From Actinoplanes regularis (GTDB taxonomy: Bacteria > Actinomycetota > Actinomycetes > Mycobacteriales > Micromonosporaceae): a stretch of 64,000 bases of DNA. The notes under the pieces are model-generated. The model saw nothing but the letters and a program-made list of their open reading frames with translations. It ran no database searches and was not told the DNA's origin. Location: the NCBI RefSeq assembly GCF_900188005.1, contig NZ_FZNR01000011.1:124001-188000 (forward strand), in the 5' to 3' direction. Of the stretch, positions 8,606 to 15,936 are shown in pieces; within the stretch, counting starts at the first letter, position 1, and each line of letters begins with the position of its first letter. Both the position numbers and the translations under genes were made by a program.

Positions 8606-9399
8606 TCGGGGTGCTGGTCGGGTGCCTGCTCGGGTGCGTGGCGGTGATCGTTTGGCCGGCGGTGGGAGTGTTGACGCGGCTGTCCGGGCCGGCCAGTGGT
8701 CCCGCGTTCCGGATTCAGGGCTTGCGGCTGAAGCCCGCGGAGCTCATGGCTTCGCTCGGCCGGCGGTCGGTGTTCGGGGCGGCCGGATTGGCCGCGGCGG
8801 CGGGGCTGGTACTGGGCGGGCCGGTAGCGGCCCTTGTCGCAGCGGTCTATGCCGGGCTCGCGGCCGGGGAATGGATGCGCCGGGTTGGGCGGAAGCGGCA
8901 GGCGGCCGAGCGGGCGGCGACGCTGGATTGGTTGTCCGCGCTGGTCGCGGATCTGCGGGCGGGGTTGCCGCCGGCGCTGGCGGCTTCTCCGGCCGGTGCT
9001 CCGCCCGCACCTGCCGCGAAAGGGCTCGCGCCCGCCGCGAAAGGGGCGGGGAGGCCCGATGAGAACGGGCGCATTCCGCAGCTGACCGGGGCGGTATGGC
9101 GGCTCGCCGAGCAGACCGGGGCTCCGGCGGCGGATCTGTTGGAACGGATCGAAGTCGATGCCCGGGCCGCGGAGCGGGCGGCGGCCACCGCCGCTGCCCA
9201 GGCCGCGGGGGCGCAGGCGACTGCCTTGCTGCTGGCGGCATTGCCGGTGGGCGGGATCGGGCTGGGGTTTGCGATCGGCGCCGACCCGTTGCAGGTCCTT
9301 CTGCGTACGCCGGTGGGTGCGGCCTGCGCGGTCACCGCGGTGCTGTTGCAGTGCGGTGGCCTCCGGTGGGCGCAGCGACTCGTGGACGGGCCGGCCTGA
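8602..9399 (+). CDS. tadB: TadB-like type II secretion F-domain membrane protein
   Basis: A 265-residue membrane protein with hydrophobic segments near residues 1-22, 50-85, 210-235 and 238-255. The cytoplasmic T2SSF half-domain contains WLSALVADLRAGLPPALA, AVWRLAEQTGAPAADLLERI and repeated Ala-rich helices. It would form the inner membrane platform with TadC. An Ala-Pro-Lys-rich insertion (APPAPAAKGLAPAAKGAG) interrupts the helical domain and is unusual. GTG 8602 overlaps the tadA stop, and the stop overlaps the next start (TGATG). Confidence 0.88.
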   Translation: MIGVLVGCLLGCVAVIVWPAVGVLTRLSGPASGPAFRIQGLRLKPAELMASLGRRSVFGAAGLAAAAGLVLGGPVAALVAAVYAGLAAGEWMRRVGRKRQAAERAATLDWLSALVADLRAGLPPALAASPAGAPPAPAAKGLAPAAKGAGRPDENGRIPQLTGAVWRLAEQTGAPAADLLERIEVDARAAERAAATAAAQAAGAQATALLLAALPVGGIGLGFAIGADPLQVLLRTPVGAACAVTAVLLQCGGLRWAQRLVDGPA

Positions 9400-9704
9400 T
9401 GGGGGACTCATGTGCGACGCTGGCCGGGCTGATGAGGGAGTCGTGTGCGGCGGCGGCCGTGCTGCGGGCCGGTGGGCCGGTGCGGGTGCCGTTTCGGGAG
9501 TGCTGTGCGGCCGCGTTGTTCGGGGTCGGTGCCTTGACGGCCGTCTGCCGAGCGGTGGAAGCCGGGTCCGCTTCAGCCGATCCCGCGGACGATGGGCCCC
9601 TGACGGTGCCCGCCTCGCCAGGGATTCTCTCGCCGGGTCCGGCTCGTCCAGTGGAGGAGCCGTTGGTCGTGCTCGTGCCCGCCGAGGAGGTGGTCGGTGC
9701 ATGA
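9399..9704 (+). CDS. Small cysteine-rich protein embedded in the Tad operon, unknown function
   Basis: A 101-residue open frame that fits exactly between tadB and tadC: its ATG overlaps the tadB stop (TGATG) and its stop overlaps the tadC start (ATGA). Third codon positions are strongly G/C, as in the neighbours. The first half has six cysteines, in MGDSCATLAG, RESCAAA, FRECCAAA and TAVCRA, with an Ala/Val/Leu-rich stretch that might be a short membrane helix. The second half is Pro-rich and acidic (PVEEPLVVLVPAEEVVG). I do not recognise the family. It could be a pilus accessory factor or only a translational bridge. Confidence 0.6.
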   Translation: MGDSCATLAGLMRESCAAAAVLRAGGPVRVPFRECCAAALFGVGALTAVCRAVEAGSASADPADDGPLTVPASPGILSPGPARPVEEPLVVLVPAEEVVGA

Positions 9705-10459
9705 CCGGGGCCTTCACGTTCGTGCTGGCGGCCGGGTTCGTGCTGGTAGCCGGGCTGGTACCGGTGGCGCCGCTGCTGCGTCGACGGAAGGCCGGGCGGC
9801 GCCTGGGGCGGCTCGACGTGACGTCCGGGAACTCGGGCGGACGGCGTGACCGGCGAAAACAGGTCGACCGGCGGAACCAGGTCCTGCTCGCGGCGCTGGC
9901 CGGGGTGGCGCTGGCGGGACTGGTCGGCGGCTGGTGGGGTGTAGCGGCCGGGGTGGGCGCCGGGATCGGCATCGAGCGGTTTCTGCGCCGCCGGGAACCC
10001 GCTGAGGTCCGCCGGGAGCGTCGGGACGTGCTTGCGGACCTGCCCCTCGGCGCCGATCTGCTGGCCGCGGCGCTGCGAGCGGGCGCGCCGGTGGACCGGG
10101 CGGCGGCCGCGGTGGCCGATGCCCTCGGCGGGCCGCTCGGCGCGCGGATGCAGCGGGCCGCCCGATCATTGCGGCTCGGTGCGGGCCCCGGCGAGGCCTG
10201 GGCGCACCTCGGTGACGTCGCCGGCGCGGAGCGGCTGGTCGTGGCGGCGGTGCGGTCCAGTACGAGTGGCGGCGCGCTCGCCGGGGCGCTGGAACGGCTC
10301 GCCGGTGACCTGCGGGCGGACCGTTCGGTCGCGGCTGAGGCGGCCGCGCAGCGGGCCGGCGTGCTGATCGTGCTGCCGCTCGGGCTCTGCTTTCTGCCCG
10401 CTTTCCTGCTCGCCGGCTTGCTGCCGGTGCTGGTCGCCGTGCTCGGCGACGTGCTGTGA
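9701..10459 (+). CDS. tadC: TadC-like type II secretion F-domain membrane protein
   Basis: A 252-residue protein with N-terminal hydrophobic segments (about residues 3-25 and 62-92) and a C-terminal hairpin (VLIVLPLGLCFLPAFLL, then LLPVLVAVLGDVL) around a T2SSF helical domain (DLPLGADLLAAALRAG, ALERLAGDLRADRSV). It is the second platform protein of the pilus machine. GAGGAGG at 9684-9690 supports ATG 9701, which also overlaps the preceding stop. Confidence 0.9.
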   Translation: MTGAFTFVLAAGFVLVAGLVPVAPLLRRRKAGRRLGRLDVTSGNSGGRRDRRKQVDRRNQVLLAALAGVALAGLVGGWWGVAAGVGAGIGIERFLRRREPAEVRRERRDVLADLPLGADLLAAALRAGAPVDRAAAAVADALGGPLGARMQRAARSLRLGAGPGEAWAHLGDVAGAERLVVAAVRSSTSGGALAGALERLAGDLRADRSVAAEAAAQRAGVLIVLPLGLCFLPAFLLAGLLPVLVAVLGDVL

Positions 10460-10479
10460 ACCCGGCGCGGCCCGGGACC

Positions 10480-10690
10480 GCCGCCGCGCCCGGAGTCCGG
10501 GCCGGTGTCGGGCTGGGGAGGTCGCGGGGTGGCGCTGGGCTGGCGTTTGTGTCCGGGGTTCGGGTTGGTGTCGGGCCGGAGAGGCCGCAGGTCGGCTTTG
10601 GGCCCGGGGTCCGGGTCGGTGCCGGGTTGGGAGACCGCAGGGCGGTGCGGGGCAAGCGTTGTGCCCCGGAAATCGGGGGTCGGCACCGGA
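10480..10690. repeat. Three degenerate direct repeats of about 57-63 bp
   Basis: The gap between tadC and flp (about 300 bp) holds no convincing gene but repeats a GTCCGGGTYGGTGTCGGG-like segment followed by a G-rich GGAGACCGCAGG-like segment roughly three times. It could be a decayed minisatellite or a structured leader. Confidence 0.5.
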
Positions 10691-10756
10691 AACGGTGTCG
10701 GCTCGGGAAGACGGAGGGCGCGGCGGCGGGCCGCGTCCCTGATCGAGGAGGACCAC

Positions 10757-10942
10757 GTGAATCAACTAGTCGCAGCGTTTCGGCGGCTGCGCACCGAAGC
10801 GGCCGATGCCGGGATGAGCACCGCGGAGTACGCGGTGGGAACCCTTGCCGCCGTCGCCTTCGCGGGCCTCCTGTTCAAGGTCGTGACCAGTCCCGGGGTG
10901 CAGACCGCACTGTCCGGCCTGATCACCAAGGCACTGAAGTGA
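10757..10942 (+). CDS. flp: Flp-type pilin (DUF4244)
   Basis: A 61-residue prepilin-like protein. After a basic leader (RRLRTEAADAGMSTAEYA) comes one long hydrophobic helix (VGTLAAVAFAGLLFKVVT). The MSTAEYAVGT motif with Glu at +5 relative to the processing site is typical of actinobacterial Flp/DUF4244 pilins. GAGGAGG at 10745-10751 lies 5 nt before GTG 10757, the strongest binding site of the operon, which fits a highly translated major subunit. Confidence 0.9.
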   Translation: MNQLVAAFRRLRTEAADAGMSTAEYAVGTLAAVAFAGLLFKVVTSPGVQTALSGLITKALK

Positions 10943-11029
10943 GGTTCGCCGGATGAGCGGGGTCGTGCGGGAGGGCCTTGCGGTGAGTGAGGTCGTGAGC
11001 GAGGACTTCGTGGTGAGCGAGGTCGTGAC

Positions 11030-11392
11030 GTGAGACGGCGCCGGTGGCCCGGCCGGGACCGAGGCGCGTTCACGGCCGAGCTCGCGGCCGGGCTGCCGGC
11101 GCTCATGGTGCTGCTTTTCGCCGGGATCGCGGTGGTCTCGGCGATGCTGGCCAAGGCACAGTGCCTGGACGCTGCTCGGGAGGTGGCGCTGGCCGAGGCC
11201 CGAGGTGGGAAGTCGTCGGTGGCGGCCCGGGTCGCCCCGGAGGGTGCCGACATCCGGGTCGGCGGTGACCGGGAGAGCGTCACCGTGACGGTATCGGTGC
11301 GGGTCAGCGTTCTCGGCGCGCGCCTGCCCGGCATCACGGTCACGGCCACCGCGGTCGCAGCCCGCGAGCCGGGAGTCTCGGAAACGAAATGA
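11030..11392 (+). CDS. TadE-like minor pilin
   Basis: A 120-residue protein with a basic start, a RDRGAFTAELAAGLPAL processing region and one hydrophobic helix (ALMVLLFAGIAVVSAML), then a small extracellular domain with regular beta-type alternation (VTVTVSVRVSV). This matches TadE-family pseudopilins. The short gap before it (10943-11029) repeats a GTGAGYGAGGTCGTG-like segment. Its stop overlaps the start of the next gene (ATGA). Confidence 0.85.
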   Translation: MRRRRWPGRDRGAFTAELAAGLPALMVLLFAGIAVVSAMLAKAQCLDAAREVALAEARGGKSSVAARVAPEGADIRVGGDRESVTVTVSVRVSVLGARLPGITVTATAVAAREPGVSETK

Positions 11393-11817
11393 CGGGGGCG
11401 AGCGGCATGCGCGACGTGCGGGATCGGGGTGCGGCATTGCCGTTGTTCTGGCGAGGTCGGACGAGTGGTGACGTGCGGGATCGGGGTGCGGCGTCGATCT
11501 TTGTGCTGGCGGTGGGGCTGTTCCTGGTCGCGGCAGGTGTGGCCGGGGCGATGGTGGTGGCGGCCCGGGTGGCCCGGCACGCCGCACGCAACGCCGCTGA
11601 TCTGGCTGCTCTGGCGGGAGCGGGTCACGCGATCGAAGGGGCCGCCGCAGCCTGTGCGGCGGCCGCACGATATGCCGTGGCGAATGGTGCCCGGCTCACA
11701 TCGTGCGAGGTCAGCGGTCTGGAGGTGGTGGTCCGGGCCGAGGTGCTGGTCGCCTCGCCGTCGGTCGTGGCCACGGCCGTTGCCCGAGCCGGACCGGTTG
11801 CCTATCCCGGCTTTTGA
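11389..11817 (+). CDS. TadG-like (Rv3654c-type) secreted/pilus protein
   Basis: A 142-residue protein of the TadE-like group usually encoded at the end of actinobacterial Tad operons beside the helicase. The second DRGAAS begins a hydrophobic helix (IFVLAVGLFLVAAGVAGAM), then RVARHAARNAADLAALAGA, the conserved segment of this family. The N-terminus is duplicated: DVRDRGAA occurs twice, 19 codons apart, through a perfect 23-bp DNA repeat. The original start may therefore lie nearer the second copy. The ATG overlaps the previous stop. Confidence 0.85.
   Translation: MTGASGMRDVRDRGAALPLFWRGRTSGDVRDRGAASIFVLAVGLFLVAAGVAGAMVVAARVARHAARNAADLAALAGAGHAIEGAAAACAAAARYAVANGARLTSCEVSGLEVVVRAEVLVASPSVVATAVARAGPVAYPGF
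11413..11492. repeat. Perfect 23-bp direct repeat, 57 bp apart, inside the TadG-like gene
   Basis: Copies at 11413-11435 and 11470-11492 are identical and in frame, so the protein gains a second DVRDRGAA segment. Confidence 0.9.
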
Positions 11818-12077
11818 AGCGGTCGAGCCGGGAGTTGGGCGCGGCTCGGGGCGGCGGAGCGGGAGTTGGGGCGCGGTTTTGGAGTGGTCGAGCCGGGAGT
11901 TGGGCGCGGCTTGGGGCGGCGGAGCGGGAGTTGGGGCGCGGCTTTCAACAGGCCGAGTCGGGAGCCGGGCCCCGGCTTTGCAGCGGCCGAGTCGGGAGCT
12001 GAGGCGCGGCTTGAAGCGGTCGAGGCGGGAGTTGGGGCGCGGCTTGTAGCGATCGAGGCGGGAGTTGGGGCGCGGCA
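11816..12077. repeat. Eight-copy minisatellite, unit about 33 bp
   Basis: Eight imperfect tandem units of 31-34 bp share the core CGGGAGTTGGGGCGCGGCTT. The first four form two near-identical 65-bp higher-order units (compare 11821 with 11886). The array begins at the stop of the TadG-like gene and ends 17 bp before the 3' end of the convergent helicase gene. There are no spacers of unique sequence. Confidence 0.9.
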
Positions 12078-12093
12078 GAACGGGAAGAGCGGG

Positions 12094-14508
12094 TCAGTCC
12101 GGAGGGAGGGCGGTGAGGACGGTGTCGAGGACCCGTACGGCGCCGCGCTTGTCGAGGGGGTTGTTGCCGTTGCCGCACTTCGGGGACTGGACGCAGGAGG
12201 GGCATCCGGCTTCGCAGCCGCACGAGGCGATGGCCTCGCGGGTTGCCCGGAGCCAGGCCGTGGCGGTGGCGTAGGCGCGCTCGGCGAAGCCGGCGCCGCC
12301 GGGATGGCCGTCGTAGACGAAGACCGTCGGGGCCTCGGTGTCCGGGTGGTTGGCGGTGGACAGGCCGCCGATGTCCCAGCGGTCGCAGGTCGCCATCAGC
12401 GGGAGCAGGCCGATTCCGGCGTGCTCGGCGGCGTGCAGCGCGCCTGGTACGTCGGCCGGCTCCACCCCGGCGACGGCCAGCGCCTGTGGGGAGACGGTGA
12501 ACCAGACCGCGACCGTGCGCAGTTCACGCAGCGGCAGGTCCAGCGGGCGGGTGTCGATCACTTCGCCGCTGCCCAGCCGGCGTCGCTGATACGACACGAC
12601 CTGGCTGGTCACGTCGACGTCGCCGAGGAACAGGCCGACCGGGCCGGCGTCCACGTACGACCGCACCCGCACCACCGACACGTCCGTCACGTCCCGGGCG
12701 TGCGTGGTCCAGTCCGGCTCCTCCTGGTGTACCAGGGCGATGGCGTCGTCCAGGTCCAGGTCGTCGACCACGTACGTCACGCCCTGGTGCAGGTATACCG
12801 CGCCCTGGTGCAGCATCACGTGCGACGACCCCTGATCGACGGTGCCCAGCAGCCGCCCCGTCGCCGCCTCCACCACCGAGACCGGCGCTCCGCCGGTGCC
12901 GCGGAGGTCCACGTCGGGCCGCCCGCGATCGGTCCAGTACCAACCCGACGGCCGTTTCCGCAGCGCCCCCTGGTCGACCAGCGCCTGCACCGTCGCGCGG
13001 GCCGGAGCGCCACCGAAGAGCTCGAGGTCGGCCTCGGTGAGCGGCGCTTCCGAGGCGGCGCAGCAGAGTTGCGGGCCCAGGACGTACGGATTGGCCGGGT
13101 CCAACACGGTCGCCTCCACCGGCCGGTCGAACAGCGCCTCCGGATGGTGCACCAGGTACGTGTCCAGCGGATCGTCCCGCGCGATCAGCACCGCGAGCGC
13201 CTCCCCGCCGGCCCGTCCGGCTCGTCCCGCCTGCTGCCAGAGCGACGCCCGGGTGCCCGGCCAGCCGCAGATCAGCACCGCGTCCAGCCCGGCCAGGTCG
13301 ACGCCGAGTTCGAGCGCGTTGGTGGAGGCCAGCCCGAGCAACTCACCGGAGAGCAGCGCCCGTTCGATCGCCCGCCGGTCCTCGCGCAGGTAGCCGCCGC
13401 GGTACGCGGCGACCCGCGAACCCAGCCCCGGCACCGCCTCGTCGAGCGACCGCCGGGCCAGCGTGGCCACCACTTCGGCGACCCGCCGGGAGCGGATGAA
13501 GGCCAGCGTGCGGATGCCGGCGACCACTGAGTCGGTGAGCAGGTCAGCGGTCTCCCGCAGCGCCGACCGCCGGACCGGCGTCGCATCGACCTGATCGAAG
13601 GCGTCAGCAACGGAGGCGGGTGAGTTGAGGGACGCAGAGGAGGCGGGCGGAGCGGCCCCGCCGGCGGGCGGGAAGAACGTGGGTGGAACCGGCTCGGCCG
13701 GCGGCAACAGTGGTGGTTCCCAGAGTGCGAAGGTCACCGCCCCACGCGGCGAGGCGTCTTCGGTCACCGCGGTCACCGGCGCTCCGACCAGCCGTGCCGC
13801 GCTCACGGCCGGTTCGCCCGAGGTCGCCGACGCCAGGACGAAGGTGGGCGAGCCGCCGTAGCGTGCCGCCGTCCGCCGCAACCGGCGCAGCACGTGCGCC
13901 ACGTGGGAGCCGAACACTCCGCGGTACGCGTGGCATTCGTCGATCACGACGTACGAGAGACGGCGGAAGAAGGTCCCCCAGCGGCCGTGACCGGGCAGCA
14001 GGCCGTGATGCAGCATGTCCGGGTTGGTCAGCACGAACCGCGCGTGCTGCCGGATCCATTCGCGCTCCTCACGCGGGGTGTCCCCGTCGAGGGTGGCCGG
14101 GCGCACGCCCTCCAGCCCGAGCCGGGCCACGCTCCGCGACTGGTCGGCGGCGAGCGCCTTGGTCGGGGCGAGGTAGAGCACGGTGGCCTTCGGATCGGCG
14201 GCCAGCGCGGTGAGCGCCGGCAACTGATATGCCAGAGACTTGCCGGAGGCGGTTCCGGTGGCCAGCACCACGTGCGTACCCTGCCAGGCGAGGGTGGCGG
14301 CGGCCGCCTGGTGTTCCCAAGGTGCGGTGATCCCCTGACGCACGAAGGCTTCCCGTACGGTCGCGTCGGCCCATGCCGGCCATCCGGTCCTCCGGCCGGG
14401 CCGGGCGGGGACCCGCTCGATGTGTGTGATCGGTGACTGTGCCGCCGCGGAACTCCGGGCTCGCAGGCGGTGCAGCAGTTCAGCGGGACCGGAGGCGGTT
14501 GCAGTCAC
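12094..14508 (-). CDS. DEAD/DEAH-box helicase with DUF1998 (YprA/Hrq1-like)
   Basis: A superfamily 2 DNA helicase of about 804 residues. Visible motifs are the Q-like region WEHQAAAA, Walker A ATGTASGKSLAYQLP, VLYLAPTKALAADQ, DECH in VVIDECHAYRG, LASATSGEP, SRRVAEV and QQAGRAGR. The C-terminal DUF1998 domain has the cysteine cluster CGCEAGCPSCVQSPKCG. Relatives (MrfA/YprA, Hrq1) act in DNA repair, including mitomycin C damage. GTG 14508 (product VTATASGPAELLHRL) matches relatives better than the in-frame ATG at 14568; neither has a good binding site. Its place beside the Tad operon is conserved in actinobacteria. Confidence 0.92.
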   Translation of the reverse strand: MTATASGPAELLHRLRARSSAAAQSPITHIERVPARPGRRTGWPAWADATVREAFVRQGITAPWEHQAAAATLAWQGTHVVLATGTASGKSLAYQLPALTALAADPKATVLYLAPTKALAADQSRSVARLGLEGVRPATLDGDTPREEREWIRQHARFVLTNPDMLHHGLLPGHGRWGTFFRRLSYVVIDECHAYRGVFGSHVAHVLRRLRRTAARYGGSPTFVLASATSGEPAVSAARLVGAPVTAVTEDASPRGAVTFALWEPPLLPPAEPVPPTFFPPAGGAAPPASSASLNSPASVADAFDQVDATPVRRSALRETADLLTDSVVAGIRTLAFIRSRRVAEVVATLARRSLDEAVPGLGSRVAAYRGGYLREDRRAIERALLSGELLGLASTNALELGVDLAGLDAVLICGWPGTRASLWQQAGRAGRAGGEALAVLIARDDPLDTYLVHHPEALFDRPVEATVLDPANPYVLGPQLCCAASEAPLTEADLELFGGAPARATVQALVDQGALRKRPSGWYWTDRGRPDVDLRGTGGAPVSVVEAATGRLLGTVDQGSSHVMLHQGAVYLHQGVTYVVDDLDLDDAIALVHQEEPDWTTHARDVTDVSVVRVRSYVDAGPVGLFLGDVDVTSQVVSYQRRRLGSGEVIDTRPLDLPLRELRTVAVWFTVSPQALAVAGVEPADVPGALHAAEHAGIGLLPLMATCDRWDIGGLSTANHPDTEAPTVFVYDGHPGGAGFAERAYATATAWLRATREAIASCGCEAGCPSCVQSPKCGNGNNPLDKRGAVRVLDTVLTALPPD

Positions 14509-14626
14509 GCCCTGCACTTTGGCACCGGTATGGGGTCGGCCCCAAACGGGTAGGACGGTGGGTGCCATGCGTCGCCCGCCGCCGGTCGGTGGTTAGATTC
14601 GCGGGGGAGATCAGGGAGGAGGACCG

Positions 14627-14983
14627 ATGGAGCTGTCGCTGGCGACTCGGACTGTCGCCGACCACACGGTGGTCGAAGTCGGTGGCGAGGTGGATGTCTA
14701 CACCGCTCCCCGGCTGCGTGAGCGCCTGATCGAACTGGTTGACGCGGGTGCCCGGGACGTCGTGGTCGACCTGGAGCGGGTCGAGTTCCTCGACTCGACC
14801 GGGCTCGGCGTGCTGGTGGGCGCGTTGAAGCGGCTGCGGACCGCGCAGGGCACCTTCGGCCTGGTCTGTGCCAAGGAGCCGCTCCTCAAGATTTTCCGGA
14901 TCACCGCGCTGGACCAGGTCTTCCCGATCTTCCCGACCGTCCAGGCCGCCACCGAACGCGACGGCAGCGGTCTCGCTTCGTGA
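14627..14983 (+). CDS. STAS-domain anti-sigma factor antagonist (BldG-like)
   Basis: A 118-residue STAS protein with the phosphorylation serine in EFLDSTGLGVLVGALKRL (about residue 57). GGGAGGAGG lies 7-8 nt before ATG 14627. It is followed directly, with a 1-nt overlap, by an anti-sigma kinase-like protein, so the two probably form a partner-switching pair. The sequence is close to BldG-type regulators of actinobacterial development. Confidence 0.93.
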   Translation: MELSLATRTVADHTVVEVGGEVDVYTAPRLRERLIELVDAGARDVVVDLERVEFLDSTGLGVLVGALKRLRTAQGTFGLVCAKEPLLKIFRITALDQVFPIFPTVQAATERDGSGLAS

Positions 14984-15420
14984 TGGCTACGGTTCGGCTG
15001 TCCTTTTCGCCGGCGCCGGTGCATGTGCGCACCGCCCGGCTGGTCGGTGTCGCGGTCGCCCGGCGGGCCGGGGTCGACGAGGCGCTGCTGGACGAGGTGC
15101 GCCTGGCGATCGGTGAGGCCTGCACCCGGGCGGTCGCTCTGCACCGGCAGTACGGCCTGACCGATCTGGTGACAGTGGAGATGTCTGATTCCGGGTCGTA
15201 CACGGTCCGGGTCATCGACCATGCTCCGATCGAGGCCAGTATCGGTCTCACCAAGCTGCCGCCGGACGAGTTGGCGGCCGAGTCGCTCACCGAGGACGAT
15301 CTGACGACCGGTGTGGGTTTCGCGCTGCTCGCCGGGTTTGTCGACGATCTTCAGGTCCGGCCGGTCGAGGACGGCCCGGGCACCGAGGTCCGCATGGTCT
15401 GGCCGGTCGCCCGCCGCTGA
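14983..15420 (+). CDS. HATPase/anti-sigma regulatory protein with altered N-box
   Basis: A 145-residue RsbW-like protein: EVRLAIGEACTRAVALH occupies the N-box helix and TGVGFALLAGFVDD the later ATP-lid region. The Asn usually found in EACTNAV is Arg here, and the G1 box DxGxG is replaced by VIDHAPIEASIG. ATP binding and kinase activity may therefore be weak or lost. ATG 14983 overlaps the STAS stop. It probably binds the STAS protein and a sigma factor. A 7-bp GC hairpin (15442-15448 with 15452-15458) follows. Confidence 0.8.
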   Translation: MATVRLSFSPAPVHVRTARLVGVAVARRAGVDEALLDEVRLAIGEACTRAVALHRQYGLTDLVTVEMSDSGSYTVRVIDHAPIEASIGLTKLPPDELAAESLTEDDLTTGVGFALLAGFVDDLQVRPVEDGPGTEVRMVWPVARR

Positions 15421-15936
15421 CGGAGCGGCGAAAACCCCAGACCCGCCCCTTGGGCGGGGGCTTGGCCCGAAAGGGCTGCAAACGGGAGGCGTAGGCCGTA
15501 CCGGAAATGGGTAAAACGCTCCCGAGATGTGATCTACGCCTCACCGGCCAGCGGCATCCGAATTGAATCTTGGTCCTTCCGTGGTGGGAGTACGCGGAAG
15601 GTGGTTGGCGTGGCGGCCAAATGATCTCCGGACCTACCTCTATCCTCAATTTCGGACATTTCACTCAATTTCCGATTGGTTTGAGCTGGTCCGCCGCCCA
15701 CCAGGCAAAAGATCAATCAATCCGGATGGCAGTGCTAACACAGCGGCAAACATCACCGCGACACGGCCGGGGCACCATGTGACGATCGCCACGCCGGGCC
15801 TATACAGTACGCGAGTTGTCAGCTACTCGCTGGTCCCGCGTCCGCGGGTCTGGTCGGTCTTTCCCCGGCTCGCCGGGGAAGGCGCCCGGGGGTTTCGTCC
15901 GCTGTCCGGGTGCGTTCGGTGTGTAGGAGGACATTG
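15421..15936. other. Intergenic region and hppA leader
   Basis: About 515 bp with no gene. It holds a GC hairpin near 15442-15458 that may terminate the regulator operon, a less GC-rich stretch (15530-15790) likely to contain the hppA promoter, and a hairpin in the leader at 15861-15880 (8-bp stem, CTCG loop). No riboswitch pattern was recognised. Confidence 0.6.

Noticed and set aside
7657..10686. 1009-codon minus-strand frame over the Tad operon
   Set aside because: Shadow of tadA, tadB and tadC; Pro/Arg/Ser-rich with no family features.
10456..10956. GTG-started 166-codon frame coupled to tadC
   Set aside because: It runs through the degenerate repeats and overlaps the pilin gene in another frame; the repeat explains its openness.
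11816..12077. CRISPR array
   Set aside because: The 33-bp units are directly adjacent, imperfect, without unique spacers and without cas genes.
15800..15936. Riboswitch in the hppA leader
   Set aside because: Only a simple 8-bp hairpin is visible; no known riboswitch core was recognised.
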